Assembly: GCA_003567075.1 (NCBI GenBank)
Contig: PXAU01000204.1
Span: 1 to 11,713 of the forward strand
DNA: 11,713 nt
Source of the DNA: Trueperaceae bacterium
GTDB lineage: Bacteria; Deinococcota; Deinococci; Deinococcales; Trueperaceae
Reading direction: 5' to 3'
In this document: piece after piece, positions 1 to 5,973 of the stretch
Position numbering within the stretch: position 1 is the first letter of the stretch
Layout: every line of letters starts with the position of its first letter
The notes under the pieces: model-generated
What the model was told of the DNA's origin: nothing
Databases searched by the model: none
The model's input: only the letters and a program-made list of their open reading frames with translations
Made by a program: the position numbers and the translations under genes

Positions 1-283
1 GCTCGACGTCGACCTGACGCCAGGCGAGCTCCACGCCGCCGGCCAGGACGAAGCGCTCGGCCGCCTCCATCACGCCTCGCAGCGCGTCTGCGTCCGTGCC
101 CACAGCGACGAGCGCGATGCGCTCCCAGTCGTAGGCGTCCTGGCCCGCCACCCGCGCGACGGCCAGAGAGTAGCGCCGCCGCAGGCCCTCGACCAGCGGT
201 ACCACCAGGCCGCGCTTGGCCTTGAGCGAGCCGACCCAGGGCATGCGCAGCTGCAGGTGGGCGACCGCCACGAAGGTTGCCAC
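1..283 (-). CDS. DUF503 (YlxP-like) protein, 3' end cut by window edge
   Basis: Reading leftward from a GTG at 283, 94 codons are open to the window edge. The product begins VATFVAVAHLQLRMP, then has SLKAKR at residues 19-24, a basic RRR stretch near 35-37, and VAGQDAYDWERIALVAV at 45-61. This layout (an N-terminal beta strand, the SLKxKR motif, then a QD-W-rA-L-V block) is what I know from the DUF503 family, which includes Bacillus YlxP. Family members are about 90-100 residues, so only a few C-terminal residues should be missing. YlxP genes often lie near infB/rbfA and are suspected of a link to ribosome or RNA biology, but no reaction is established. Here it is the last visible gene of a three-gene operon: the GTG lies 1 nt after the stop of the HMA-like gene. 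I chose GTG because no ATG gives the complete N-terminal strand. Confidence 0.75.
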   Translation of the reverse strand, partial: MATFVAVAHLQLRMPWVGSLKAKRGLVVPLVEGLRRRYSLAVARVAGQDAYDWERIALVAVGTDADALRGVMEAAERFVLAGGVELAWRQVDVE

Positions 284-284
284 C

Positions 285-530
285 TCAGCCCATCCCGGCC
301 AGGAAGCCGAGCCTCCGAGCTGCCCGGATCATGTCCATCACGGTGGTCTCGCCGGCGTCGTAGTGCACGAGCAGCTGCTGCGGACCGGCCGCCTCGACAC
401 CGTGCACCCCAGGCAACCGCGTCAGCGCCGCCTGCACCTTGGCGCGTGCGGCGTCCGTATCGAGGCCGCGCACGCCCAGCAGCACGCGGCTGTGGTCCGC
501 GCCAGCCGGGCCAGGCCCACGACCGCTCAC
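285..530 (-). CDS. Small HMA-like (ferredoxin-fold) protein lacking the metal-binding cysteines
   Basis: This 81-aa protein has the spacing of a heavy-metal-associated domain: strand LLGVRGL (about 17-23), helix with ARAKVQAALTRLPGV (29-43), strand VEAAG and LLVHYD (47-60), helix VMDMIRAARRLGF (65-77). In true HMA domains the first loop carries MxCxxC, which binds Cu(I) or Zn(II). Here the loop reads GLDTDAA and the protein has no cysteine at all, so metal binding of the usual type is not expected. Its ATG overlaps the stop of the upstream DUF1999-like gene (ATGA, 4 nt), and the DUF503 gene starts 1 nt after its stop, so the three are probably co-translated. The role is unknown; a protein-protein or small-ligand interaction module is possible. 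The first ten residues are Gly/Pro-rich and probably disordered. Confidence 0.65.
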   Translation of the reverse strand: MSGRGPGPAGADHSRVLLGVRGLDTDAARAKVQAALTRLPGVHGVEAAGPQQLLVHYDAGETTVMDMIRAARRLGFLAGMG

Positions 531-994
531 GCCGGGCCCGCCGCGCGCGAACCGAGCACCCGCCCGTAGCGCCTGAGGGGTTGCGCCACGAAACCGCTCG
601 CCTCGACGGCAGCCCGTCCGGCCGCATCGGTCTCCGGCAGGTCGACGACCAGGTCGTACACGGCCGCGTCATAGGCGGACTTGACCAGCGCCTCGAGCAG
701 CCGCGCGAGCACCTGCGGGTCGTCGCCTGCGGCCACCAGCCTGGTGACGCTCACCCCCGGCCGCGAACCGTCCCAGATGGCGTGCGCGAGCACCATCCCG
801 CACGCATCTCCGGTCCGTGTCGCCACGAAGGCGTGCCCGCTACGGGCAACGTGGTGCACGCCTGCGCGGTCGATGCTGGCCGGCATCCCAGTCCGCTCGG
901 CGTAGGCGGCTTCCAGAGCCCGCAGGACATCCAGATCGTTCGCCTCCAACGGCCGCAGCACGACGGGATTCGGGGCGTCGCGTTCGCTTCCCAT
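527..994 (-). CDS. DUF1999/GNAT-like protein
   Basis: This 155-aa protein starts VVLRPLEANDLDVLRALEAAYAER (11-34), typical of the first strand and helix of GNAT acetyltransferases. A segment around RSGHAFVATR (51-60) and GMVLAHAIWDGSRPGVSVTRL (66-86) follows, matching my memory of DUF1999, a Deinococcus-Thermus family with a GNAT-like fold. The classical acetyl-CoA motif (Q/RxxGxG/A) is not evident: the equivalent place reads VAAGDDPQVLARLLEA (87-102). Acetyltransferase activity is therefore uncertain. The start is an ATG 7 nt after a TATCAT hexamer, so the mRNA is probably leaderless. It heads an operon with the HMA-like and DUF503 genes (4-nt ATGA overlap with the next gene). The tail (GSRAAGPA) looks unstructured. 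The function is not known. Confidence 0.65.
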   Translation of the reverse strand: MGSERDAPNPVVLRPLEANDLDVLRALEAAYAERTGMPASIDRAGVHHVARSGHAFVATRTGDACGMVLAHAIWDGSRPGVSVTRLVAAGDDPQVLARLLEALVKSAYDAAVYDLVVDLPETDAAGRAAVEASGFVAQPLRRYGRVLGSRAAGPA

Positions 995-1001
995 GCGTCG
1001 G

Positions 1002-1007
1002 ATGATA
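1002..1007 (-). promoter_or_regulatory. Predicted -10 box (TATCAT) of the DUF1999-like operon, leaderless type
   Basis: On the minus strand TATCAT is followed by 7 nt (CCGACGC) and then the ATG at 994. A -10 box at this distance puts transcription start on or next to the start codon, the leaderless arrangement seen widely in Deinococcus. It lies in the 43-nt gap after the truA stop, so this operon can be transcribed independently of truA. No convincing -35 hexamer is visible. Confidence 0.6.
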
Positions 1008-1037
1008 CGCGCCGGGCCCCGCCGCCGACGTGGCGTC

Positions 1038-1829
1038 TCACACGACCAGGTCACGCACGGCGGCCTCCGAGCGGCCGTGATCCCACGGCTCGTACCCCGC
1101 CTCGACGAAGTACAGCCCCTGCGGCGGGACGTTGCGACCGGCCCGCTCGCGCCGGCGCGAGGCCAGCACGGCGGGCACCTCCTCCACCGCCAGCGCCCCC
1201 TTGCCGACCGACAGCAGCGTGCCCACCATCGTGCGCACCATGCTGCGCAAGAAGCCGTCGGCGGCCACGTGGACGCGTACCTCGCCGCGCTCGAAGCGCA
1301 GGTCGCACAGGTGCACCGTCCGCCGCGTCGAGCGGGTCTCGCGCGTTGCCAAAGCGGCGAAGTCGTGCTCGCCGACGAACGCTGCCGTGGCCGCGCGCAT
1401 CGCCGCGAGGTCGAGCCTGGCGAACACCGGCAACCAGCGCTGGCGGTGGATGGCGGCGCCGCGAGCGTCGTCGCGCAGCGGGCGCAGCCGGTAGAGGTAG
1501 CGCCGGTAGCGGCAGTGGAACTGGGCTTCGAAGTCGGCGGCGGCCTCCTCGACCGCCAGCACCACCACGTCGCGCGGCAGGTGCGCGTTGAGCGCCAGTC
1601 GGAGCTTGGGCGCCGGGATCGCCGCGCTCGTGTCGACGTGCGCCACCATCGCCAGGGCATGGACCCCGGCGTCGGTGCGGCCGGCCGCGTGCACGCTCCC
1701 GTGTGCACCCGGCAGCCGCGCGAACGCGGTTTCGAGGGCGCCCTGCACGGTGCGCTCGCCGCTCGGCTGGCGCTGCCAGCCGGCGAAGCCGCTGCCGTCG
1801 TACTCCAGCAGCAGCCGCAGCCGCCTCAC
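1038..1829 (-). CDS. truA: tRNA pseudouridine(38-40) synthase TruA
   Basis: This 263-aa enzyme isomerises uridines 38-40 of the tRNA anticodon stem-loop to pseudouridine; the family is about 250-270 aa. The N-terminus shows EYDGSGFAGWQRQ (9-21) and the TruA signature GRTDAGVHA (50-58), with catalytic Asp at 53. Later come RYLYRL, a FLRSMVRTMVGTLLSVGKG block for tRNA binding in the C-terminal half, and PPQGLYF near the end, all diagnostic. The start is GTG at 1829, inside the end of the PAP2 gene (GTGA, 4-nt overlap), followed by RRLRLLLEYDG. This start leaves the normal short N-terminus and suggests translational coupling to the phosphatase. No key residue is missing. It is followed by a 43-nt gap holding the next promoter; I see no terminator hairpin with a U tract. 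Confidence 0.95.
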   Translation of the reverse strand: MRRLRLLLEYDGSGFAGWQRQPSGERTVQGALETAFARLPGAHGSVHAAGRTDAGVHALAMVAHVDTSAAIPAPKLRLALNAHLPRDVVVLAVEEAAADFEAQFHCRYRRYLYRLRPLRDDARGAAIHRQRWLPVFARLDLAAMRAATAAFVGEHDFAALATRETRSTRRTVHLCDLRFERGEVRVHVAADGFLRSMVRTMVGTLLSVGKGALAVEEVPAVLASRRRERAGRNVPPQGLYFVEAGYEPWDHGRSEAAVRDLVV

Positions 1830-2686
1830 CGCCGCCGCGGACCCGGCACCAGCCCCAACGCCCGCCCGATCCAGGGGGCCACCAGCAACCCCGACAGGCC
1901 GAGCGCCAGGTAACGCAGGTAGCCGCCCACGGGATCGCGCTTCACGGCTTCGGGCAGGTAGACGCTGGTGGCGGTCAGCACGGTGAAGGCCAACGCCCCG
2001 CCGATCAGGGCCACCACGATCCTGCCCAGCAGCGGACCGTCGGTCCTGTGCTGCAGCAACGCTGGCGCCAACACCAGCGCGCCCAGCGCGCCAGCGAGCA
2101 GGTCGGACTCGGGCGTCGGCGCCAGCAGGTGCAGCGTGAACGGCACCGCCAGGGCGATCAGGACGAGCGCCACCGTCGGCAGCTGCAGGCCGCTTCGCTG
2201 CAAGGCGACGGCGATCAGCACCAGCGCCACACCGATGGCGAGCCCGCCGGCGATGTCGACCGGGACGTGCACGCCCAGGTACAGGCGTGAGAAGGCGATC
2301 AGCGCCACCAGGAAGACGGCCACGGGCCAGAACCAGACACGGCGCGCCAACACCGCGGCGTAGAGCCAGAAGGTGGCGCTGCTCTGCGCGTGGCCACTGG
2401 GGAAGCCGGCGCCCCCGGCACCCTCGAGCGCGCGCTGGGTGCGTACCACGTCGGGATCGAGCGCGAAGGGTCGGGGCGTGTCGAACCAGCCCTTGGCGTA
2501 CTGGTTGATGAAGAAGCTGGTCACGAGGAGCACCCCGAGCCTCTGCCCGACGCGGGCGTCGACGGCCAGGTACACGGCGACGACCATGGCGATGTACGCC
2601 TCTTCCGAACCCAGGTCGGTGATCCACGTCATGAGGGTGTCGAGCCACGGGGTGGCGATGGTCTGGATGGCGTACACGACGTCCAT
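1826..2686 (-). CDS. PAP2-family membrane phosphatase with C-terminal membrane extension
   Basis: This 286-aa integral membrane protein has all three motifs of the phosphatidic-acid-phosphatase type 2 superfamily: KGWFDTPRP (K65, R72, P73), PSGH (96-99) and SRLYLGVHVPVD (S133, R134, H140, D144). H140 is expected to be the nucleophile acting on a lipid (pyro)phosphate on the outer membrane face. Bacterial relatives dephosphorylate undecaprenyl pyrophosphate, phosphatidic acid or phosphatidylglycerophosphate; the sequence alone does not decide between them. Hydrophobic segments lie at about 31-42, 49-62, 104-130 and 145-162. Beyond the catalytic core there are further ones at about 171-189, 196-210, 221-244 and 257-275, an extension that single-domain PAP2 enzymes lack. 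The ATG is preceded by GGAGG at good distance. The stop overlaps truA by 4 nt, making a two-gene operon. Confidence 0.9.
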   Translation of the reverse strand: MDVVYAIQTIATPWLDTLMTWITDLGSEEAYIAMVVAVYLAVDARVGQRLGVLLVTSFFINQYAKGWFDTPRPFALDPDVVRTQRALEGAGGAGFPSGHAQSSATFWLYAAVLARRVWFWPVAVFLVALIAFSRLYLGVHVPVDIAGGLAIGVALVLIAVALQRSGLQLPTVALVLIALAVPFTLHLLAPTPESDLLAGALGALVLAPALLQHRTDGPLLGRIVVALIGGALAFTVLTATSVYLPEAVKRDPVGGYLRYLALGLSGLLVAPWIGRALGLVPGPRRR

Positions 2687-2759
2687 GCTGGGCCTCCGGC
2701 GGGATGATACCGTGAGTCGCCGAGCGCGTCTCGCGCAGCGGGCCCTCGAAGCGCCTACC
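2687..2759. promoter_or_regulatory. Divergent promoter region between the PAP2 gene and mnmE
   Basis: This 73-bp region serves both directions. For the minus strand, TATCAT (2709..2704) could be a -10 box, and GGAGG (2697..2693) is a ribosome binding site 6 nt before the PAP2 ATG. The predicted transcript would have a leader of only about ten bases. For the plus strand, TACCGT (2708-2713) fits TANNNT and would give a roughly 40-nt leader to the mnmE ATG. The two candidate -10 boxes overlap, so the two promoters would compete. No Shine-Dalgarno sequence is evident before mnmE. Confidence 0.45.
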
Positions 2760-4109
2760 ATGCCCCTCCCCCCGACCGACGACACCATCGCGGCCATCGC
2801 CACCGCACCCGGCACCGGCGCGATCGGGGTGGTCCGGGTCTCGGGACCGGAGGCCGTCGCCATCGCCGCGGCGCTGTTCCGGCCAAGGGGCGGCAGCGAC
2901 GTCACCAGCGTGCCCGGAGGCCGGTTCCTGGTCGGCTGGCTGGTGCACGACGGCGAGCCCCTCGACGAGTGCGTGTTGCTGGTGTTCCGCGCGCCGGCGT
3001 CGATCACTGGTCAGGACGTGGTCGAGTTCCAGGTGCACGGCGGGCCGGCGGTGGTGCGCGCGGTGGTGGCAGCCTGCATCCGGCGCGGCGCCCGGCCGGC
3101 CGGCCCGGGTGAGTACACCCTGCGCGGCTTCCTTGCCGGCAAGCTCGATCTGGCCCAAGCGGAGAGCGTGCAGCTGCTCGTGAACGCGCGCAGCGAGGCC
3201 GCGCGGCGGCACGCCGGCATCGGCCTCGCCGGCGGCCTGTCACGGCGCATCGACGCCGTCCAGACCCACCTCAGGGGCGTGTACGCGGCCGTGCTGGCGA
3301 CGCTGGACTATCCCGAGGAGGGTGTACCGGATGCTGACGTCGAAGCACCGCTCGAGGCCGCGCTGCGCGAGATCGATGCGCTGCTCGCCAGCGCCAGGGC
3401 CGGTCGAGCGGCACGTGCGGGTGCCAGCCTGGCGCTGGTGTGGCGACCCAACGCCGGCAAATCGAGCCTCCTCAACGCCCTGCTGGGGTACGAGCGTGCG
3501 CTCGTCAGCGATGTGCCCGGCACCACTCGTGACTACCTGGAGGCGCCACTGGAGCTCGGTCGCGTCTCGGTGACCGCCATCGACACGGCCGGCTTGCGCG
3601 CCACGCCCGACGCCTTGGAGGAGGCCGGCGTGCGGTTCGCGCGCGACCTCGCCCACGGCGCCGACGTCGTGGTGGCGGTCATCGACGGCGCCCGCGCGCT
3701 CGACGCCGAGGACCACCCCCTGGTGCGCGAGCTGGCCGGGCCACGCACGCTGTGGGTGGCGAGCAAGGCCGACCTGGCAGCGGTCTGGACGGCAGCCGAG
3801 CTCGGCGTTCCCGGGCTCGTCCGGGTGTCGGCCGCCGACGGCAGCGGCCTCGAGGCCTTGCGTGAAGCGCTGGAGGAGGCCGTCGTCGGCGACGCGGCGC
3901 TCGACGAGGCCTGGTTGATCAGCGAGCGCCACGAGGCCGTGCTCCGCGAGGCGCGCGAGGCGGTGATCCGCGCCCGCACCGCGCCGGACGATCTCCGCGG
4001 CCTCGACCTGGAGACCGCCCTGCAGGCCCTGGCGGCCGTGACCGGTCGCGGGGAGGTGGCGGAGGACACCCTGGCGGAGGTCTTCGCGCGCTTCTGCGTC
4101 GGCAAGTGA
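2760..4109 (+). CDS. mnmE: tRNA uridine-5-carboxymethylaminomethyl modification GTPase MnmE
   Basis: This 449-aa protein works with MnmG to modify the wobble uridine (U34) of certain tRNAs. The N-terminal domain begins DTIAAIATAPGTGAIGVVRVSG (8-29), with ITGQDVVEFQVHGG and GPGEYTLRGFLAGKLDLAQAE later, all typical. The G domain spans about 220-375: P-loop at 228-235, GTTRD (254-258), DTAG (275-278), the G4 motif SKAD (335-338) and VSA (356-358). The C-terminus ends FCVGK, with the conserved catalytic cysteine at 446. Two GTPase residues are odd: the first Gly of GxxxxGKS is Trp228 (TGG), and the Asn of NKxD is Ser335 (AGC). Each is one base from consensus. I took ATG 2760, which gives the family's usual N-terminus; an in-frame GTG at 2712 would add 16 residues. 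No MnmG gene is in the window. Confidence 0.95.
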   Translation: MPLPPTDDTIAAIATAPGTGAIGVVRVSGPEAVAIAAALFRPRGGSDVTSVPGGRFLVGWLVHDGEPLDECVLLVFRAPASITGQDVVEFQVHGGPAVVRAVVAACIRRGARPAGPGEYTLRGFLAGKLDLAQAESVQLLVNARSEAARRHAGIGLAGGLSRRIDAVQTHLRGVYAAVLATLDYPEEGVPDADVEAPLEAALREIDALLASARAGRAARAGASLALVWRPNAGKSSLLNALLGYERALVSDVPGTTRDYLEAPLELGRVSVTAIDTAGLRATPDALEEAGVRFARDLAHGADVVVAVIDGARALDAEDHPLVRELAGPRTLWVASKADLAAVWTAAELGVPGLVRVSAADGSGLEALREALEEAVVGDAALDEAWLISERHEAVLREAREAVIRARTAPDDLRGLDLETALQALAAVTGRGEVAEDTLAEVFARFCVGK

Positions 4110-4664
4110 TCAGCCGACGGCCGCCGGTACCGCGTACCCGCCTCGGCGCGCTGCGGTCTCGGCGGCGGCCTCGGCGGCGCTCGCAACGGCAGCCGGGAAC
4201 GCGTCGGTGACGCGCGCCAGCACGGTGCTCGCGGTGTAGGCGATCATCTTCGTGAGCGCCTGCCCGCCCCACCGCTCGGGCTCGGGCAAGGCAACGTGCA
4301 CACGGATGGCGAAGGCGTACGCGAGGTGACTACCGCCGCTCGTCGGCGTCACCACCGCCGAGCCCGAGACCTGCGCCCAACCGGGTCCGGAGGCGTCGAG
4401 CGGCAAACCCTCCAAGCGCGCGCCGTCGGGCGTGCGGTGCAGGCGTGAGCGAAACGGCAGGTCGCGTTGCCCGAAGAGCGCCGCGTTGACGGGCAGCGAG
4501 GCGGTCACGACACAGGTCCGCTCGCCATCGGGCGGACCGACCGCCACGTCGCGCAGGAAGTCCGCGCGCGCGAGGCTGGTGGGCACGTCGCGCACGAAGG
4601 CCAGTGCCGCCTCCGGGGCGAGCGCGACCTCGAGCTCGAAGCGGACGTCGTGGTCGAACGTCAT
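4110..4664 (-). CDS. DUF3809-like protein (possible SRPBCC/START-like fold)
   Basis: This 184-aa protein has no signal peptide or membrane segment. It begins with a strand FDHDVRFELEVALAP (3-17), then a helix LAFVRDVPTSLARADFLRDV (21-40). Alternating strands follow, including VVTASLPVN (52-60), LPFRSRLHRT (69-78), ARLEGLPL (82-89), WAQVSGSAVV (96-105) and LAYAFAIRVHVALPEPERWGG (114-134). A long C-terminal helix (135-175) ends it. The strand-rich middle with a long last helix resembles SRPBCC lipid- or polyketide-binding proteins, and the wording matches what I remember of DUF3809 from Deinococcus. The ligand is unknown. I chose the ATG at 4664 because it overlaps the stop of the upstream DUF3248-like gene (ATGA); an in-frame ATG at 4694 would add ten Gly-rich residues. 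Its stop abuts that of mnmE directly. Confidence 0.6.
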   Translation of the reverse strand: MTFDHDVRFELEVALAPEAALAFVRDVPTSLARADFLRDVAVGPPDGERTCVVTASLPVNAALFGQRDLPFRSRLHRTPDGARLEGLPLDASGPGWAQVSGSAVVTPTSGGSHLAYAFAIRVHVALPEPERWGGQALTKMIAYTASTVLARVTDAFPAAVASAAEAAAETAARRGGYAVPAAVG

Positions 4665-4948
4665 GACCGGCCCGTGGCCCGAGGCCCCACCCACTCGACC
4701 TGCACGTCGCCGCTACGGACCGCCGCTTCGACCTCTTGGTCGGTCGCGGCCCGCAAGCGCGGGAGTTCGGCGAACAGCGGCGCGGCGCTGGCCAGGCCCA
4801 CCCGCACGGTGACGGGCCCGTCCTCGAACGGGCGACCGATGCGCCACAGCAACGAGCCGGCCAGGTGCTCGAGGTGCTCGGCGCTCGCGCCAGCGCGTTC
4901 CTGCTCGTCAGGCACACCTTCCCGCTGGGACTCGTGATCGCTCTGCAT
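4661..4948 (-). CDS. DUF3248-like small protein
   Basis: This 95-aa protein has an acidic, polar, probably disordered N-terminus (1-24). A compact domain follows: LLWRIGRPFEDGPVTVRVGLASAAPLFAELPRLRAATDQEVEAAVRSGDVQVEWVG (33-88). The WRIGR, VRVGLASA and VQVEWV strands plus one helix match my memory of DUF3248, a small family of Thermus and Deinococcus. Its function is unknown. Its stop overlaps the start of the DUF3809-like gene by 4 nt, so the two are probably made together. The ATG lies 6 nt after TAGGCT, suggesting a leaderless mRNA. The AGG within those 6 nt is too close to the ATG to be a good Shine-Dalgarno site. Confidence 0.6.
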   Translation of the reverse strand: MQSDHESQREGVPDEQERAGASAEHLEHLAGSLLWRIGRPFEDGPVTVRVGLASAAPLFAELPRLRAATDQEVEAAVRSGDVQVEWVGPRATGRS

Positions 4949-4954
4949 GGCCTC

Positions 4955-4960
4955 AGCCTA
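4955..4960 (-). promoter_or_regulatory. Predicted -10 box (TAGGCT), leaderless promoter of the DUF3248/DUF3809-like operon
   Basis: On the minus strand TAGGCT is followed by six bases (GAGGCC) and then the ATG at 4948. This matches the -10 to start-codon distance of other starts in this window. It shares the 64-bp divergent gap 4949-5012 with the promoter of the DUF368 gene. Confidence 0.6.
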
Positions 4961-5000
4961 CCCCAGGCCTCGCGCGCGCCGCCGCGCCGGGCGAACGTGC

Positions 5001-5006
5001 TAGCGT
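5001..5006 (+). promoter_or_regulatory. Predicted -10 box (TAGCGT), leaderless promoter of the DUF368 gene
   Basis: TAGCGT is followed by six bases (GTCGCG) and the GTG at 5013. No Shine-Dalgarno sequence fits in between. The spacing equals that of the divergent TAGGCT box on the other strand, about 40 bp away. No -35 hexamer can be recognised. Confidence 0.55.
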
Positions 5007-5012
5007 GTCGCG

Positions 5013-5960
5013 GTGCATGACGGACCGCGGTGGTGGACGCTCGTGCTGCGCGGCCTCGCCATGGGCACGGCGGACGTGGTCCCGGGCGTCTCGGGTGGCA
5101 CCATGGCGCTGGTGCTCGGCGTCTACGAGCGGTTGGTGGCGGCGCTCCGTGCGGTCACGTCGCTCGCGCCCTGGCAGGCGTTGGCGCGCGGCCGCGTGCG
5201 CGCTGCCTGGCACGCGGCGCACGCCCCCTTCCTGGCGCCGTTGGCGCTCGGCATCGCGACCGCGGTGCTGCTGCTCGCCCGGGTCATCGAGCGCGCGCTC
5301 GTCCTCTACCACGTCCCGCTCTACGCCGCCTTCGTGGGGCTCATCCTGGCCGCCGCCGTGCTGGTGGGCCGGCGCGTCGTGCGCTGGCGGGGCACGCCAG
5401 TGCTGACGTTCGTGCTGGCCGGGGCCGTCACCACGTGGTTGCTCTCGGGCCCGCCCCAGACGACGTCGGACTCACTCTGGTCGGTGTTCCTCGCCGGGGC
5501 CGTGGGCATCACCGCACTGGTCCTACCCGGGATCTCCGGTGCCTTCATCCTTGTGTTGCTCGGGCAGTACGGACGCGTGATCGGCGCCATCGCGACGCTG
5601 GACCTGATGACGCTGTTGCCGTTCGCCGTGGGCGCGCTGGTCGGCCTGGCCACCGTCGCCCGGCTGCTCGACCTGCTCTTGCGACGCGCGCTCGACGCCA
5701 CCATGGCGGCCCTGCTGGGCGTGATGTTGGCAAGCCTGCGGCGGGTGTGGCCGTGGACGAGTGGCGAGCTCCTTCAGGACCGGCTGGTGTGGCCGCCGGG
5801 CGCATGGGGACCGGAAGGCTGGATCCTCGCGGGCGTGGTGGCAACGATCGCCTTCGTAGCGGTCTTGGCGCTGGACCGGGCAGCGGGGCACCGCATCGTC
5901 GCGCGTGATGGTACATCGACCAGCTGTGACGGCACATCGAAATCACGAAACGTTCGCTGA
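5013..5960 (+). CDS. DUF368 membrane protein, PopT-like polyprenyl-phosphate translocase candidate
   Basis: This 315-aa polytopic membrane protein carries both DUF368 signature halves: GLAMGTADVVPGVSGGTMAL (14-33) and ALVLPGISGAFILVLLGQY (168-186). The two PGxSG motifs (24-28, 172-176) suggest an inverted-repeat architecture with re-entrant segments. Hydrophobic stretches include about 73-92, 102-119, 129-145, 158-182, 200-222, 229-241 and 269-287. DUF368 proteins of the PopT type were reported to return undecaprenyl phosphate across the cytoplasmic membrane for envelope synthesis; this gene's substrate is inferred from family only. I chose GTG 5013 because it follows the -10-like TAGCGT by 6 nt and leaves MHDGPRWW before the first motif. 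The last 20 residues (RDGTSTSCDGTSKSRNVR) are polar, contain a repeated DGTS and use AT-richer codons than the rest, probably because regulatory DNA for htrA overlaps here. Confidence 0.85.
   Translation: MHDGPRWWTLVLRGLAMGTADVVPGVSGGTMALVLGVYERLVAALRAVTSLAPWQALARGRVRAAWHAAHAPFLAPLALGIATAVLLLARVIERALVLYHVPLYAAFVGLILAAAVLVGRRVVRWRGTPVLTFVLAGAVTTWLLSGPPQTTSDSLWSVFLAGAVGITALVLPGISGAFILVLLGQYGRVIGAIATLDLMTLLPFAVGALVGLATVARLLDLLLRRALDATMAALLGVMLASLRRVWPWTSGELLQDRLVWPPGAWGPEGWILAGVVATIAFVAVLALDRAAGHRIVARDGTSTSCDGTSKSRNVR
5907..5940 (+). repeat. Imperfect 13-bp direct repeat, 21-bp spacing, upstream of htrA
   Basis: GATGGTACATCGA (5907-5919) recurs as GACGGCACATCGA (5928-5940) with two mismatches, at exactly 21-bp offset, i.e. 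about two DNA turns. It lies inside the extreme 3' end of the DUF368 gene and just before the proposed htrA promoter (TATGCT at 5974). The placement fits tandem operator sites for a regulator of htrA, but in coding terms it is also simply a repeated DGTS. Confidence 0.35.
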
Positions 5961-5973
5961 AGCCTCATCCACG

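Noticed and set aside
257..1591. 444-codon open frame on the plus strand
   Set aside because: Opposite the DUF1999-like gene and truA; the product is Arg/Pro/Ala-rich low complexity without a fold.
2373..2759. In-frame open extension in front of mnmE
   Set aside because: Runs antisense to the PAP2 coding region and lacks homology-like content; MnmE normally starts at the DTIAAIAT block, matching ATG 2760.
1830..3212. Upstream part of a 724-codon minus frame that contains TruA
   Set aside because: Before residue 1 of TruA this frame runs out of frame through the PAP2 gene and antisense through mnmE. The phosphatase motifs lie in another frame, so it is not a TruA fusion.
5946..5956. Near-palindrome CGAAACGTTCG before htrA as an operator
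   Set aside because: The arms are only 4 bp and the centre is asymmetric; too short to claim beyond chance.
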